Source: Tricholoma matsutake
Taxonomy: Eukaryota; Basidiomycota; Agaricomycetes; Agaricales; Tricholomataceae
NCBI GenBank assembly: GCA_026075535.2
Contig: AP026541.1
Coordinates: 13,144,001-13,208,000 of the forward strand
Direction of reading: 5' to 3'
DNA length: 64,000 nucleotides
The position numbers were made by a program, and so were the translations under genes. The notes under the pieces were generated by a model. It worked only from the letters and a program-made list of their open reading frames with translations. It had not been told where the DNA came from and did not search any database. How positions within the stretch are numbered: the stretch's first letter is position 1; the number at the start of each line of letters is the position of its first letter. This document shows, in pieces, positions 24,105 to 34,105 of the stretch.

Positions 24105-25195
24105 CAATGGATGAAGGGAGATATTCAGGTGGAGAACATTGAGGAAAATGGGGTCACAACAAAGGACATTCCTCAATGTTGGAAGGGCATCAAATGGAGG
24201 TGGCATTGGCAACAAGGCATAGGGGACCAAAAACAGAAAGTGGAAGATGGAGGAGAGGTGGCATTGAACAGAGCTCACATTAGCAAAATGAGGCAGAGGG
24301 GGCTGAAAACAGAAGTGGCAGGTGGAGGAGAGGTGGCACCAGCAAAACAAGATTTTTGCAAGGTCATTTGAATGTTGTTCGGCGCCATAACAGCATTGAA
24401 TGGGGGTGGGGTGGGTGAAACAAAGCAAAGGGGAGCCAAAACGAGGAAGTGAGGGGTAGAGGAGACACAACACCAGTGAAAGAAGCTATCATTCAACACC
24501 AGAATGGGATCGAACAGACTTGACATCAGCAAAATGTGGCACAGGGGGCCAAAAACAGAAAGTGGGTGTGGAGGTGATGTGGTGCTGGCAGATGTTTCAG
24601 TGTTACAGCTCTATTTTTGCAGCATGTCAGTGGTATGTAGTTGAGCTGTGGGGGGAATACACCCACTAGATCCCCTCCATGCCACCACACAGGCGGAGGA
24701 TGACAGCAGGATGGACATGAACTGTATACTGTCGCAAGATGAAGGACAAGGTGCTGTGTTGATGAAATTTTGCATACCACCACAGGGACAAAGGACAAGG
24801 CAGATGAATGACAAGAAGCAGGGCTGACAAAGGACAAAACACAATGTAGACAAAGATTTACATCCCACCATGGTAGCACCATGGAGATGAAGGATGAGGG
24901 CTGACAAAAGATGAGGGCAATGTGCACGAAGGATGACACCCCCTCATGATGATGACAGATAATCAGCAGAATAGGTAGGTGGAGGAATTCAAGGAAAATG
25001 GGGTGGGAATGAGGGGCAACAGCATTGGCAGAAGTTTCGGCGTGATGGCTCTATTGCTGCAGCATGTCAGTGGTACATAGTTTAGCTGTGGGGGAACTCA
25101 CTCACCAGATCCCCCAACCCTTCCTTGTCTGTCAAGGACCTCTCACATCCCTTTTGGAGGGGAGGAGAGGTCCAGTGATCTGTCATTGTCATTAT
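24105..25195 (-). repeat. Right arm of the inverted repeat around the hAT gene
   Basis: 24105-24700 is the reverse complement of the left arm at 18.70-19.53 kb. From 24720 the minisatellite resumes. At 25020-25100 a second short copy of the arm's inner block (CAGCATGTCAGTGGTACATA) appears. The segment ends with ATGACAATGACAGATCAC-like text that also resembles the outer edge of the left arm near 18640. The arms are far longer than usual hAT terminal repeats. Confidence 0.55.
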
Positions 25196-25199
25196 CAGG

Positions 25200-25985
25200 A
25201 AGTCTAGATAAGAGAAATCAGTGATGATGATACAAAAAGGACTATTGATACAATAGAGTTACTTTTTAGAATATAGAAACACACCAATGACAAGATAATG
25301 GTGGAATAGGGAAATGAGAGGCTGTAAAAGAGCAAAAAGAACTTTTTTTTGTTTTTTTTTGGTGGAGCATTTCCCACGAGGGGAGGCATTGGGACTCTAA
25401 CAATGTTACAGCCCCATTGCCCACTAGGGGCTCCAAGGAGTCTAAAACCTTGGAGGAGAATAGATGTAAACTGCAAGGAAATGCATTTATGCACAGAGTC
25501 TGGGGCTCAATCGGTTTGGCAGCGAGCATGACCTAACCCATGCCCTGCTGCTGGGACTGATTCCTACCCACTAAAACCCTGCAAACCTCTGTCCAATTAC
25601 TGGGGAGGTCTTCCTCATTCTTGAGGGTGCCCTTCCATGTTTGGGCTACTACTTTTGTCTTAAGGCTCTTCTTTTCATATCTATGATTTGTCATGCTACA
25701 GTTGGTTTCGAGTCTTGCGTTTATCATTTTGTGCCATCTGTTGCTTATTTCCTCTGGGATGTATGGTGTGTTTTCATACTTAATTACTCTTTCACAGTGT
25801 AATTTCCAGATCAGGTGTGCCAATTCAGACACAAGGATTCTCCAGAGTCTATTTGCTCCAGATGTGTGTTTTCCATCACTCTTTTTAAATTCAGTGAGAG
25901 TGCAGCTTATGATGTTACCTAACCATGGTTGACACCATTCAAGATTTTTTTGGACCCCCCAGCCAATTGCCTGCGAAGTTGCCAC
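25200..25985 (-). pseudogene. 3' fragment of a second LINE
   Basis: On the minus strand 25985-25533 encodes a 150-residue end with WGVQKNLEWCQPWLGNIISC, RLWRILVSELAHLIWKLHCE, RVIKYENTPYIPEEISNRWH and TWKGTLKNEEDLPSNW. This is the region found after reverse transcriptase and RNase H at the C-terminus of agaricomycete LINEs. A stop lies at 25533, and A-rich tracts on this strand (25343-25362) mark the 3' untranslated end. The 5' part is missing: the fragment joins a SINE-like copy near 25960. The frame itself is uninterrupted, so this is a young or well-preserved fragment. Confidence 0.65.
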
Positions 25986-26225
25986 TCCAGTCCCAGTCTA
26001 GTCTGACCAGACTCTGAGTGGAATCCACTCAAACACTAGATTCCACTTGGACTGGTCCAGCCAGAGCCCAGTTGGAGTCCAGTTGGAGTCCAGTTGGAGT
26101 TCAGTTGGAGTCCAGTCAGATTCTGCTAAAAAAGTGTGTAAGAAAAGGGATTGAACCCAGTTCCCTGTGGTTCACTTATATAATCATAGCACACAATATA
26201 ACTGTTAGACAACAGTACCTTGTGT
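25950..26225 (-). mobile_element. tRNA-derived SINE-like element, copy 2, partial
   Basis: On the minus strand a box B-like GGGTTCAATCCC lies at about 26158-26147, followed by the 11-base repeat body (CAACTGGACTC units, 26110-26070). It ends GACTGGGACTGGAGTGGCAA plus CTTCGCAGGCA. The last block also occurs in the copy at 57985-58124. Box A is poorly preserved and the common tail is missing. Confidence 0.5.
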
Positions 26226-26279
26226 AAGGTATCATCTACTTGCTTTAGGTACCATGGTGTGGCCATGTATGACAAAGCA

Positions 26280-26750
26280 TATAGCCACATCATCAAATGT
26301 GCCAGCTCATCACTCACCACCACCACCACCATCGATGCCACCTCCCTCCCTCCTCTCCACTCTACCACCACCACCAATGCATGGGCATGTGCAGTCAATG
26401 ACAACACCTACCAACACCCCCACGGCACCCATCCCCATGCCTACAAGCAACTGCTCGTAGAGTGGATGATGGTTGTGGCTTGCTATGGTGATGGACACAT
26501 GCAAGAAGGGGTGGGCAATGACACCCACCCCAGACCACATCCCCCAACCCCCCCTCCCCCGCATTTTGCATGGGGAGGGGTCTTTATTATTTTTAATTTA
26601 TCTCTGCCCCCCCCCCCCTCTTGCATCTTGCAAGAGGGGTTTTTTTTGTTTATTATTATATTATACCCACTCCCTCATGTCCTACACGAGGCATGTGGTT
26701 AATCAAAATTTTTTGATCTTAATTGTTTGAAAAAATGCCTCCTCAAAGAA
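26280..26750. repeat. Hairpin- and palindrome-bearing repeat, locus 2
   Basis: Contains a CCACCA-type simple repeat near 26310-26390 and the 20-base palindrome CTACAAGCAACTGCTCGTAG (26441-26460). A hairpin follows (arms 26551-26563 and 26567-26580) before a T-rich tract. A second hairpin with an 11-bp perfect stem (26615-26625 with 26629-26639, loop TCT) is followed by T8. No gene is seen. Confidence 0.55.
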
Positions 26751-26797
26751 TATGAAAAGTTGAGTCTTAAATAAACCTTATATTGATTCCTAATAAG

Positions 26798-27110
26798 TAT
26801 CCTGTGGCTCAAGTGGTTGAGCACACTTGTTTGGTTTGTCATGTGATTGCTTATTGTGAGGTCTTGAGTTCAATTCCTGCACTGTACAAATTTATTTTGT
26901 GGGTACTTTATGAAATTCACCAAGTCCAAAGTCCTTTGAGCTCAGTATCTAATTGACTTATCATTTGGTTGAAATGCATTCCACTCAGACTCCACTTGGA
27001 CTCCAGTGGAAGATTGAACTCTACATGACTTAGTGTAGTTCAATTGGACTCCACTTGGACTCCAGTCAGTCCAGTTGGAGTCCACTAGGACAGGTGACTG
27101 TAAAGTACTG
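26798..27110 (+). mobile_element. tRNA-derived SINE-like element, copy 3
   Basis: Box A-like GTGGCTCAAGTGG (26804-26816) and box B-like AGTTCAATTCC (26867-26877) form the head. The body holds CCACTTGGACTCCAGT repeats (26985-27075). The tail GTCCACTAGGACAGGTGACT plus GTAAAGTACTG (27080-27110) matches copy 1. This and copy 1 are the two full-length copies in the window. Confidence 0.6.
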
Positions 27111-27208
27111 CTCTGCTGCCTGGTTGGTTTGGGGGAGGGATGGTGGTAGTCTTAGGGATGGGTTTCTGGGTTTCCCTCAGTTAAGTGTATAGAGGTGATG
27201 GGTGATCA

Positions 27209-27328
27209 CAGGCCATTTTTGACTGGCTTAGCCGCTCAGAGCCAGCCTGGGGCCACAGCAATTGGCCCAGCTTGTGAGCCAGAACCACATTATCGGCTCA
27301 GGCAGGCCAAGCCGGGCCATGGCAACAC
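27209..27328. mobile_element. Candidate 120-base foldback MITE
   Basis: Flanked by TGATCA on both sides (27203-27208 and 27329-27334). The left end reads CAGGCCATTTTTGACTGGCT and the right end, reverse complemented, GTGTTGCCATGGCCCGGCTT. Both continue into GGC/GCC-rich inverted blocks. The size and ends suit a small non-autonomous hAT-like element, but the flank is short and could be chance. Confidence 0.35.
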
Positions 27329-27339
27329 TGATCAGCAGT

Positions 27340-28141
27340 CACAGTGAATGCCCATCAAACTTTTCCAGCCCAGTTATTCCAGTCGCAACCCCAAAGAAAT
27401 CTAGCAAAGGATGGTAAAAGCGAGTGCAGCAATGAGAGATTCTTGGGAGCCTGGTTGGCACAGTGAGTCTTAATGTGATGATTCACTAACTGGTATTTAT
27501 TCCTTATCTGATAGAAACATTTGTGGGCATGATTGGAAGCAGTCTCACCCCGAGAGAATTCCTGTGCCCTCTCAAATGCACAAGTTAAAGGTAATGTGTT
27601 TGATGATTTATTTCATTCAATAGTAGCAGTCAAACATGCCAATTCAATGATGATTCAAGTCGGTGATTCAGTGGGTGATTCAACAATGCCAAACACTTGA
27701 ATCATACACTTGAATTGTCAAAAAATGAATCGCCTCTGGAGGTGGTTCAACTGTTTGAATCACGATTCACTCTCTGATGATTCAACAACATCCTTTTGAG
27801 TTCAAAATTAGATAAGGCAGTTTTATACAATTTGATTAACAAGTTGTTCTGGAGAGTGCTCAATGAACTTAACTACCAATAGGGATGCCAAAGTTCAGTT
27901 CAGTTTGGTCCAGACAATCTGCTGAACTTTGAACCGGACCATCAGTTCAGGTTCAGGAGGGTTCAGTTCTAGGTTCAGGAGGGTCCAAACCCAGAACCAA
28001 ACTTTTTAATACCAAAACTTCCAAAAAAGAATCTCTAAAATACATTCAACTAGCTTATGAGGGGGGGCATGTCCTAACTAATAAAGTTTTTAGCCCCTCC
28101 CATGTCATAAGCACGGGGCCATGAACTCCCCTTCTGCAAGA
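27340..28141. other. Repeat debris without a gene
   Basis: 27640-27795 is rich in GATTCAA and its complement, like the subterminal repeats of a small DNA transposon. 27885-28035 is rich in GTTCAG and GGTTCAGGAGG and shares CCCAGAACCAAAC and AGAATCTC with 29245-29280. No terminal repeats or target duplication could be fixed for either. Confidence 0.35.
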
Positions 28142-28149
28142 CATGCCAC

Positions 28150-28699
28150 TAGAGATTGGCAGGGGTAACCCTTGGGTATTTTCATTGTTACCCTTACCCT
28201 TCAAAACCCTTACCCTTGGTCAAGGGTAGGGGTTTTCAGGGGTAAGGGTAAGGGTACCCCAGGGTATAGAAAGTATTCAATACCCTTGGGGGTATGATGC
28301 AAGGGTTTATTTCAAATAGTTTCCTGATGATGCTCAAACATGGTCCTATCCATTTTTAGGAATTATCTGAGCTTTTAGCATGTTGAAAAGTACAAGGTAG
28401 TAGTCTAGTACTGTCTTTAGGAGAATACCTTTGCCTGAATAACTCAATAGGCTGGGACCATAGAGGAAATAACCCAACTTGCACTGCAAAGAGTGGTCAG
28501 AGAGGTCATCAAGTTTCATAAGGGTTACTATACTGATATCATGGGTGGTTGACATCTTCTAAAGTGTGACTCTGTATACCCTTGTACCCTCCTCAGGGGT
28601 AAGGGTATGTAGAGGGTAGGAAAGTTCATACCCTTACCCTTACCCTCACATACCCTTTGCCCATACCCCCAGGGGTATGTAAACCCTTGCCATTCACTA
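28150..28699. mobile_element. 550-base hAT-like MITE with 8-base target duplication
   Basis: The left end TAGAGATTGGCAGGGGTAAC and the right end, reverse complemented TAGTGAATGGCAAGGGTTTA, are imperfect terminal inverted repeats. The flanks are CATGCCAC (28142-28149) and CACGCCGC (28700-28707): 8 bases differing only at two CpG positions. Subterminal regions are packed with CCCTTACCCTT and GGGTAAGGGTA, on both strands. There is no coding capacity, so it would need a transposase in trans; the 8-base duplication points to hAT. Confidence 0.65.
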
Positions 28700-28707
28700 C
28701 ACGCCGC

Positions 28708-29590
28708 ATTGTTGCCCCGCATGATCTATGTTGTCCCACTCCCCTCCCACTGCCATTCTTGTCTGTGTCATTGAAGGGGGGTCCTCCATCATCATCATGG
28801 GGTGTCAAGTGCTCATGCTGGTGTCTGTTGTAGGGTGCTCATGCCAGTAGGTCCTGTGCTCAGTCATCACCTCATTCCAACTTCCCATCCCCATTGTAGT
28901 CATAGTCGTGATCATGCTCTCATTGAGTCAACATGTTTGTGACCTCAAACTAATCAAACTAGTTAGTTGGTTGAAAGAAACAAGAAACACAAATTTTATT
29001 TTAAACTTACTTAGGGCACAAATGACAACTATTGTCGTTTGAGCCCATTTTGGGTGCAATGGCTTGCAGGTGTTGTTTTCCAGCAGATGCATGGTGGCAG
29101 AATCAACAAAAAATTCCCATCACATGCGTGCAGCACATGTGCATGTGATTCCTCAAAACTCCTATGCATTTACTCACAAAAGATGCAGCAAAAAAGTTTG
29201 GTTCGAACCAGGTTCAGCGAGGTTCAACAATTTTGAACATTGCCTGAACCCAGAACCAAACAGAGAATCTCGATTTTGGATAATCCCAAAGCACTGTTTG
29301 TTCTGTTTGTTCTGTTTGTCCCATTTTGGCTTATGTCACTGCTGAATCTGAATTGCAGGTCCAACACGTCAATTTGCTCATCTACTCTGCTGCTACCAAC
29401 ACCACCAACACTGCTTCCATCCTTGCCGCAATATCCAGACCTCATATGCGGCTCTACTATTGTGAGTCTGTTTACTACCTATTCACTAGAGCATCTCAAG
29501 AAACACAGCCCCCTTTAACCTCAAAGATACTATGGATTCAACACTCACTTCTAGTGTGTTGACTTGGAGCAATCTTGCCCAGCATAATTC
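28708..29590. other. Region between two small transposons, no gene recognised
   Basis: AT-rich with GTTCGAACC- and GGTTCA-rich text at 29195-29280 that echoes 27.9-28.0 kb. It is the left flank of the insertion at 29600 and so may hold part of the upstream region of the zinc-finger gene at 31106. Confidence 0.35.
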
Positions 29591-29599
29591 ATTGCTTAT

Positions 29600-31061
29600 A
29601 GTGTATCAAGGTTCAGTCCATAGGACCAAAGACCGAACCGGACTGAACCATGGTCCATGCTTCGGTCCAGTCCATGTTTGTGAAAAAAGTGAGTAACCGA
29701 GACTGTGGTTCAGTTATCGGTTAACCTGTTTTGAAAATGTTCGAAAACCATTGTAAAAGCAGTTGTAACCGGTTGTAACCAGTCTTTTTACCCTTAGATT
29801 ATATACCCTATAATGTACATATTATATATAATAAACTAACGATGAGGGAGGAAGCCACACAAATTGGTGGGGCTTATATATGTTACAGTAGTTTTACATA
29901 TTTGTTCACAGTAAACGAACACATAATACATGTTGTTTGCATCATGCATGGACGTGTTTGTTTGCATCATGGTGTTTGTTTACCAAACCACCCCCTCCAT
30001 CTGCACTCACCACCAACGACATCCACACCACCACCCAAATGAACCAATGCAAGGTAGGGGGCCTGAACAATGCCAATCATCATTCAGGCCCATGTGTAAG
30101 TCTTTCATATTATTATTGTTTCTTTTACTAACTAAATGTTTTGCTTTTAGGTTCTTGCATCTTGACTACGACATCGCCCACCAACTGAACGACACACACC
30201 CTGTGCTGCTGCTGCGAGCCTCTGCTTGCAGGGCAGCAACGGGCTCGGTTCTTACACAGCAATGGAAATGGCCAGCAACAACAACACGGCACCCCCAACA
30301 GCAACCTCTGCCACCGCCGCCGCTGCCATGTCACATAGCACCACCAACCCACCTACAAGCCACTGCTCGTAGGGGGAATTGGAGGTGCTGACAATGACAG
30401 CAGCCACAAACAGGGGACAACAAACAGCCAACAACGAACACTGAGGACAACAAATGCGGGGACAACAAAGGGCAGGGACAATTGAACCATGGAGATGACA
30501 AATGGCAGGGACGATGGGGGCAACAAACAGCAGGGATGACTGGGATGGATGACACAGGGACAACAAATGACAGGGACAACAAACACAGGGATGATGGATG
30601 GCAGGGACAACAAATAGCAGGGATGACAAACACGGGGACAATGGATGGCAGGGATGACAAATGGCAGGGACGACAAATGCGGGGATGACTAACAGCAGGG
30701 ACAATGAATGTGGGGACGATGAACGGCCAGGATGACACAATGACCCACCCTTGCTACAAATGCAAGACGGTGGGCTGTTTTTTTTTTTCTAACACCTTTT
30801 CTTTTTTTACCCCCTTAGCAATACCCCACTGCTGCGAGCACCTGCTCGCAGGGTGCGATTGTTAAATAGTTTTATTTACTGTATAATAGAATTTATTTAG
30901 CTCATAAAACCGGTCGAAACCGGTCTAAACCAGGTAACTGAACCAATGAGGACTGGTCTTCATCAGTTCAGTTATGGTCCATATGACTTAGGGTAGTGGT
31001 CTAGACCAGTTAACCCTCCTAGGGGTTGAAAAACCAGACCGAACTGAACCTTAAAACACTA
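29600..31061. mobile_element. 1.46-kb non-autonomous hAT-like element with target duplication
   Basis: The identical flanks ATTGCTTAT occur at 29591-29599 and 31062-31070. The left end reads AGTGTATCAAGGTTCAGTCC; the right end reverse complemented reads TAGTGTTTTAAGGTTCAGTT. Subterminal sequence is rich in GGTTCAGT, ACCGGTC and complements. The interior has no transposase. It holds two palindromes (30353-30372 and 30832-30851), a minisatellite of CAGGGATGACAAA-like units (30410-30735) and a T-tailed hairpin (30744-30788). The right end lies about 45 bases before the ATG of the next gene. Confidence 0.65.
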
Positions 31062-31105
31062 ATTGCTTATGTTGTTTCCAGCTATTCTACAGGTTCCAAT
31101 TTACC

Positions 31106-32815
31106 ATGGATGAAGGAACACCTACTGTGTATGCATGCAAAACCTGTCATATTTGGCTGGCCCCAAAAATCTGCAAATCAGACAAGAACGGCAACCATGG
31201 GAAAGCATACATGTCCTGCCATGTGAAAAGCAGGGATGGAACATATTCCTCCTACTATTACTGGCTTGCTGAGGGCACAGATGGATCCCCACCATCCTCT
31301 CCTGTGCTTTCCATGCCATCCTCTTCCCCGCCACTCTCAGCCCCACCTCCTACCCAACCCACTGCTATGCTAAGCTCTACTGAGGTTGTCTGTGTGAAGA
31401 GAGGATGTGGGATGGGATGGCTACATGTTGACTGCCCTCGCAAGATGTGTTGCTGGCACTGTGTGGAAGCTGGTGGCTGTCAAGTCAAGACCCATCTTGC
31501 CACCAACCTCACAGCTGGTGCCATGGAGTGGCCGCTATCATCATCACCACCACCTTCCAACCCACCCCTTTCTGTCGACCTTGCAGGCCCATCAACAACA
31601 GTGGACTTGGAATTGGACTTCTTTGCAAACCCTTGCCATGCATCCCAGATAGTTCCCACATTTCCTCAGCAGTATGCACACAAGCAGGCATTGGAGGAGA
31701 ACAAGCGAGTAGTGGATGCAAAACAATTGGTGAATATTGAGAAAGCTAAGCATTCAGTCATGGTTTATGGCTGGGCAAAGGTAAGTTCAAGCTGTTTTAC
31801 TTCTCTGGACAGCTTTTTCAATGGGTTTACTTCAGGATGATCAGGATGCGACGATCTTTGAGGTGCAGGGTGGCTTCAAATGGCCCCATTTTGTGTTGAG
31901 TGCCAAAGTGCTGGGTGAGGTTGACCTGATGGTTGGTGCCGAGGATGACATGTGCATTGACATGTACAATGTCTCCATTGGGCGATGGATGAAGGTCCAG
32001 GTTGGACAAGTCATCCTAATGAAGGATCACGACCATGTCTTCATGAAGGGTGTCAATGTTGCAACATGCCTTGAGTTCGACAAGCTCTTAGCTGAGAGCA
32101 AGTGCCTCCATCCCCACTTTCTTGACAACCTACCACAAGAGTGGGCCTTCATATGCCAGGCTCTGAAGGAAAGGAAGGCAGCCAAATCTATCATAGCTGC
32201 TGGTTCAGATGCTGATGAGGAGCTGGCTGTCATTCCAAGGGTTCCAAAGGGAAAGAAGGGCAAGTCCTCCCACCACTGCATATCCTCCCATTGACAATGT
32301 TCTCATCATTCTGATGATGATGAACTAGAGTTTGTTTCCACTGTCTGTACATCCTTGTGAAGGTTTGGGGTGATCAAGCCAAAACCAGCAGTGTCCCCAG
32401 TCCATACCATCAAAGTGGAACACATTGAGCCCTCTTTCATTGACCCCACACTATCTGACGATGACAATGTTACTGCTGAGGCCATGACAATCAAGAAGGA
32501 GCCTGATCATGCATTTTCTGACACTGGATCTCCTCAATGACACCACAAAGTCCGCAAGCCAGCCCATTCAACATCCTCATCCTCTCAACTCTCTCTCTCT
32601 CTTCATCTTTGTCATCATCAGAGATGCCAGCATGGCCATCAGATTTCTACGCAGTGGATATTGTTTCTGGATTTGAAAAGTGTGAGTCTGTAAGTAGGCT
32701 ATGTGGTAACATCAAGGAAATGTTTGAGGCAATTTTCAAGACTCTGTTCCGCTGTTGTAGAAGTCTAGAGCTCTGCTCGCAGACTCCACAGCTGAACATG
32801 TTATGCATCTGAATT
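31106..32815 (+). pseudogene. Hypothetical zinc-finger gene of a mushroom multi-copy family
   Basis: The ATG at 31106 opens MDEGTPTVYACKTCHIWLAP. Its C-x2-C-H start and the later YMSCH give a GRF-finger-like pattern. A Pro/Ser linker follows, then a second Cys/His cluster (CVKRGCGMGWLHVDCPRKMC, CWHC, GGC, near 31395-31480). A GT-AG intron runs from 31781 to about 31836, after GWAK. Exon 2 (DATIFEVQGGFKWPHFVLSA to KGKKGKSSHH) continues to a TGA at 32292-32294. The same frame goes on through further TGAs near 32358 and 32539. A C-terminal block, WPSDFYAVDIVSGFEKCESV, lies near 32630. Every interruption after the intron is TGA. The function is unknown; the family resembles proteins dispersed in mushroom genomes. 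Confidence 0.5.
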
Positions 32816-33055
32816 ATGATCAGCATGTGGCTGTGCTTGTCACCTGCCCTAATGTAGGTACACGCATCAAATGTGTGTTGGTTGATTTCTTTTACCTTTT
32901 GTTACTTGTGTACTCTCATGATGCTCTGCTTTGTCTTTAATCCCCCCCCCCAAGTCCTCTAGATTTCAACAGAATCCCCTACTCCCTTCAACATCCTCTT
33001 GAAAACATCCTAGCTCAAGAACAGATCAACTAGTCAAAGAAGAATTATTTGATTG
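32816..33055. other. Spacer with C-run, no gene
   Basis: Contains a C10-11 run near 32942 and no coding signal. Confidence 0.3.
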
Positions 33056-33657
33056 ATGGGATTTGGTGCTTCGGACTTCAGGTGTTTCGCATTTAATCAG
33101 CTTCTTGACACTTATAGTTCTATGTTTGCCATCAACCAACCTTTTCTCTACCATATATGTGCTTTGCTGGATTTTGGGGTCTGGAATGTAGGGTCGAGTG
33201 GCATTGTCCGGAGGGTCCCATGCTTGAGCTGGGGCAGGCGATGCAAGTCAATAGGACTCACGGGCAATGTTCATCTCCCCGAGACATTGTCGAGCTCCTC
33301 GTTTTTCAGCTTGTGCATGTACATTTCCTTTTTTGATGTCATCTTCTCAAGGCTTTCCTATTTTGATCTTTTTCAACCTAATTAGTCTAGATTGTTGATC
33401 TGCAGTAGGACCAGTGTGAGAGTACGCACGCAGTGCCATTTTTCTCTTGAGTTTGTATTTAGGTGTCCTCCCACCTATCGAATGGAGCACCCTTCCTTTT
33501 GACTGAAAATCTCTCTCTGTTCCTAAGTTTTATCTCCTGCTAAGAGGAGATTAAGTTTTCTATACACCAAGGTGTAGTACAAGCATTTCTTTCTCCTTGA
33601 GCTGACTTCCTGCCTTTTAGACCTCTCAAGAACACAGTCTGGGTTCTATTACCTACA
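33056..33657 (+). mobile_element. Putative 5' LTR of the DUF4100-type gypsy element
   Basis: The segment reads from about TGGGATTTGGTGCTTCGG to ATTACCTACA. It is followed by a leader that runs to the gag start at 34106. There is no second copy in the window because the element is truncated on the right. The start is therefore approximate and the assignment rests on position and the CTACA end. Confidence 0.35.
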
Positions 33658-34105
33658 ACAAGCCTCGAAAAACTCTATTCTAGCCTTTTCCCTCACGTTG
33701 TAGCCTACACAGCCTTTCGACACCCACACATGAATGCATTTATTCCCACTTATTGTACTCCTCCTCCCACGGCCATCCTTCCCTGACATTTCACATCAGA
33801 CCTCTTTTTCTCCCATTTTCCCCTCCTTTCACGGTTGTCCCATACCCGATCCCTTGGAGCTTTGATGACCTCAATGGAACCCACGTGTACCCTGAATTCC
33901 CTACCACAATACCGAGACAGGGGGACATTTAGCATTGGTTTTCTGCTCATACTCCAAACTCCAAACATTTGATGGACATGTCAAATCTTTCCGTTTAACT
34001 CTCGCAAAAAGCGACTGATAACTATTTTTCAGAACTTTATTCATCATAGAACAGTTTCTCGCTTGATGACTTAGGATTGCTCACCAATTGTACCAACGAT
34101 GAGTT

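Noticed and set aside
23762..24939. Minus-strand frames of 85-137 codons
   Set aside because: They arise from minisatellite and inverted-repeat DNA and are not conserved as protein.
28160..28690. Telomere repeat tract (CCCTTACCCTT)
   Set aside because: The motif is not the TTAGGG repeat, occurs in both orientations and lies inside an element with its own target duplication.
27885..29285. A third hAT-like element bounded by GTTCAG- and GAACC-rich text
   Set aside because: The two edges share short direct blocks, but no convincing terminal inverted repeat or target duplication was found.
30252..30740. Long minus-strand frames rich in CHPCHPLSPCLSS-type text
   Set aside because: They translate the CAGGGATGACAAA minisatellite; no domain is present.
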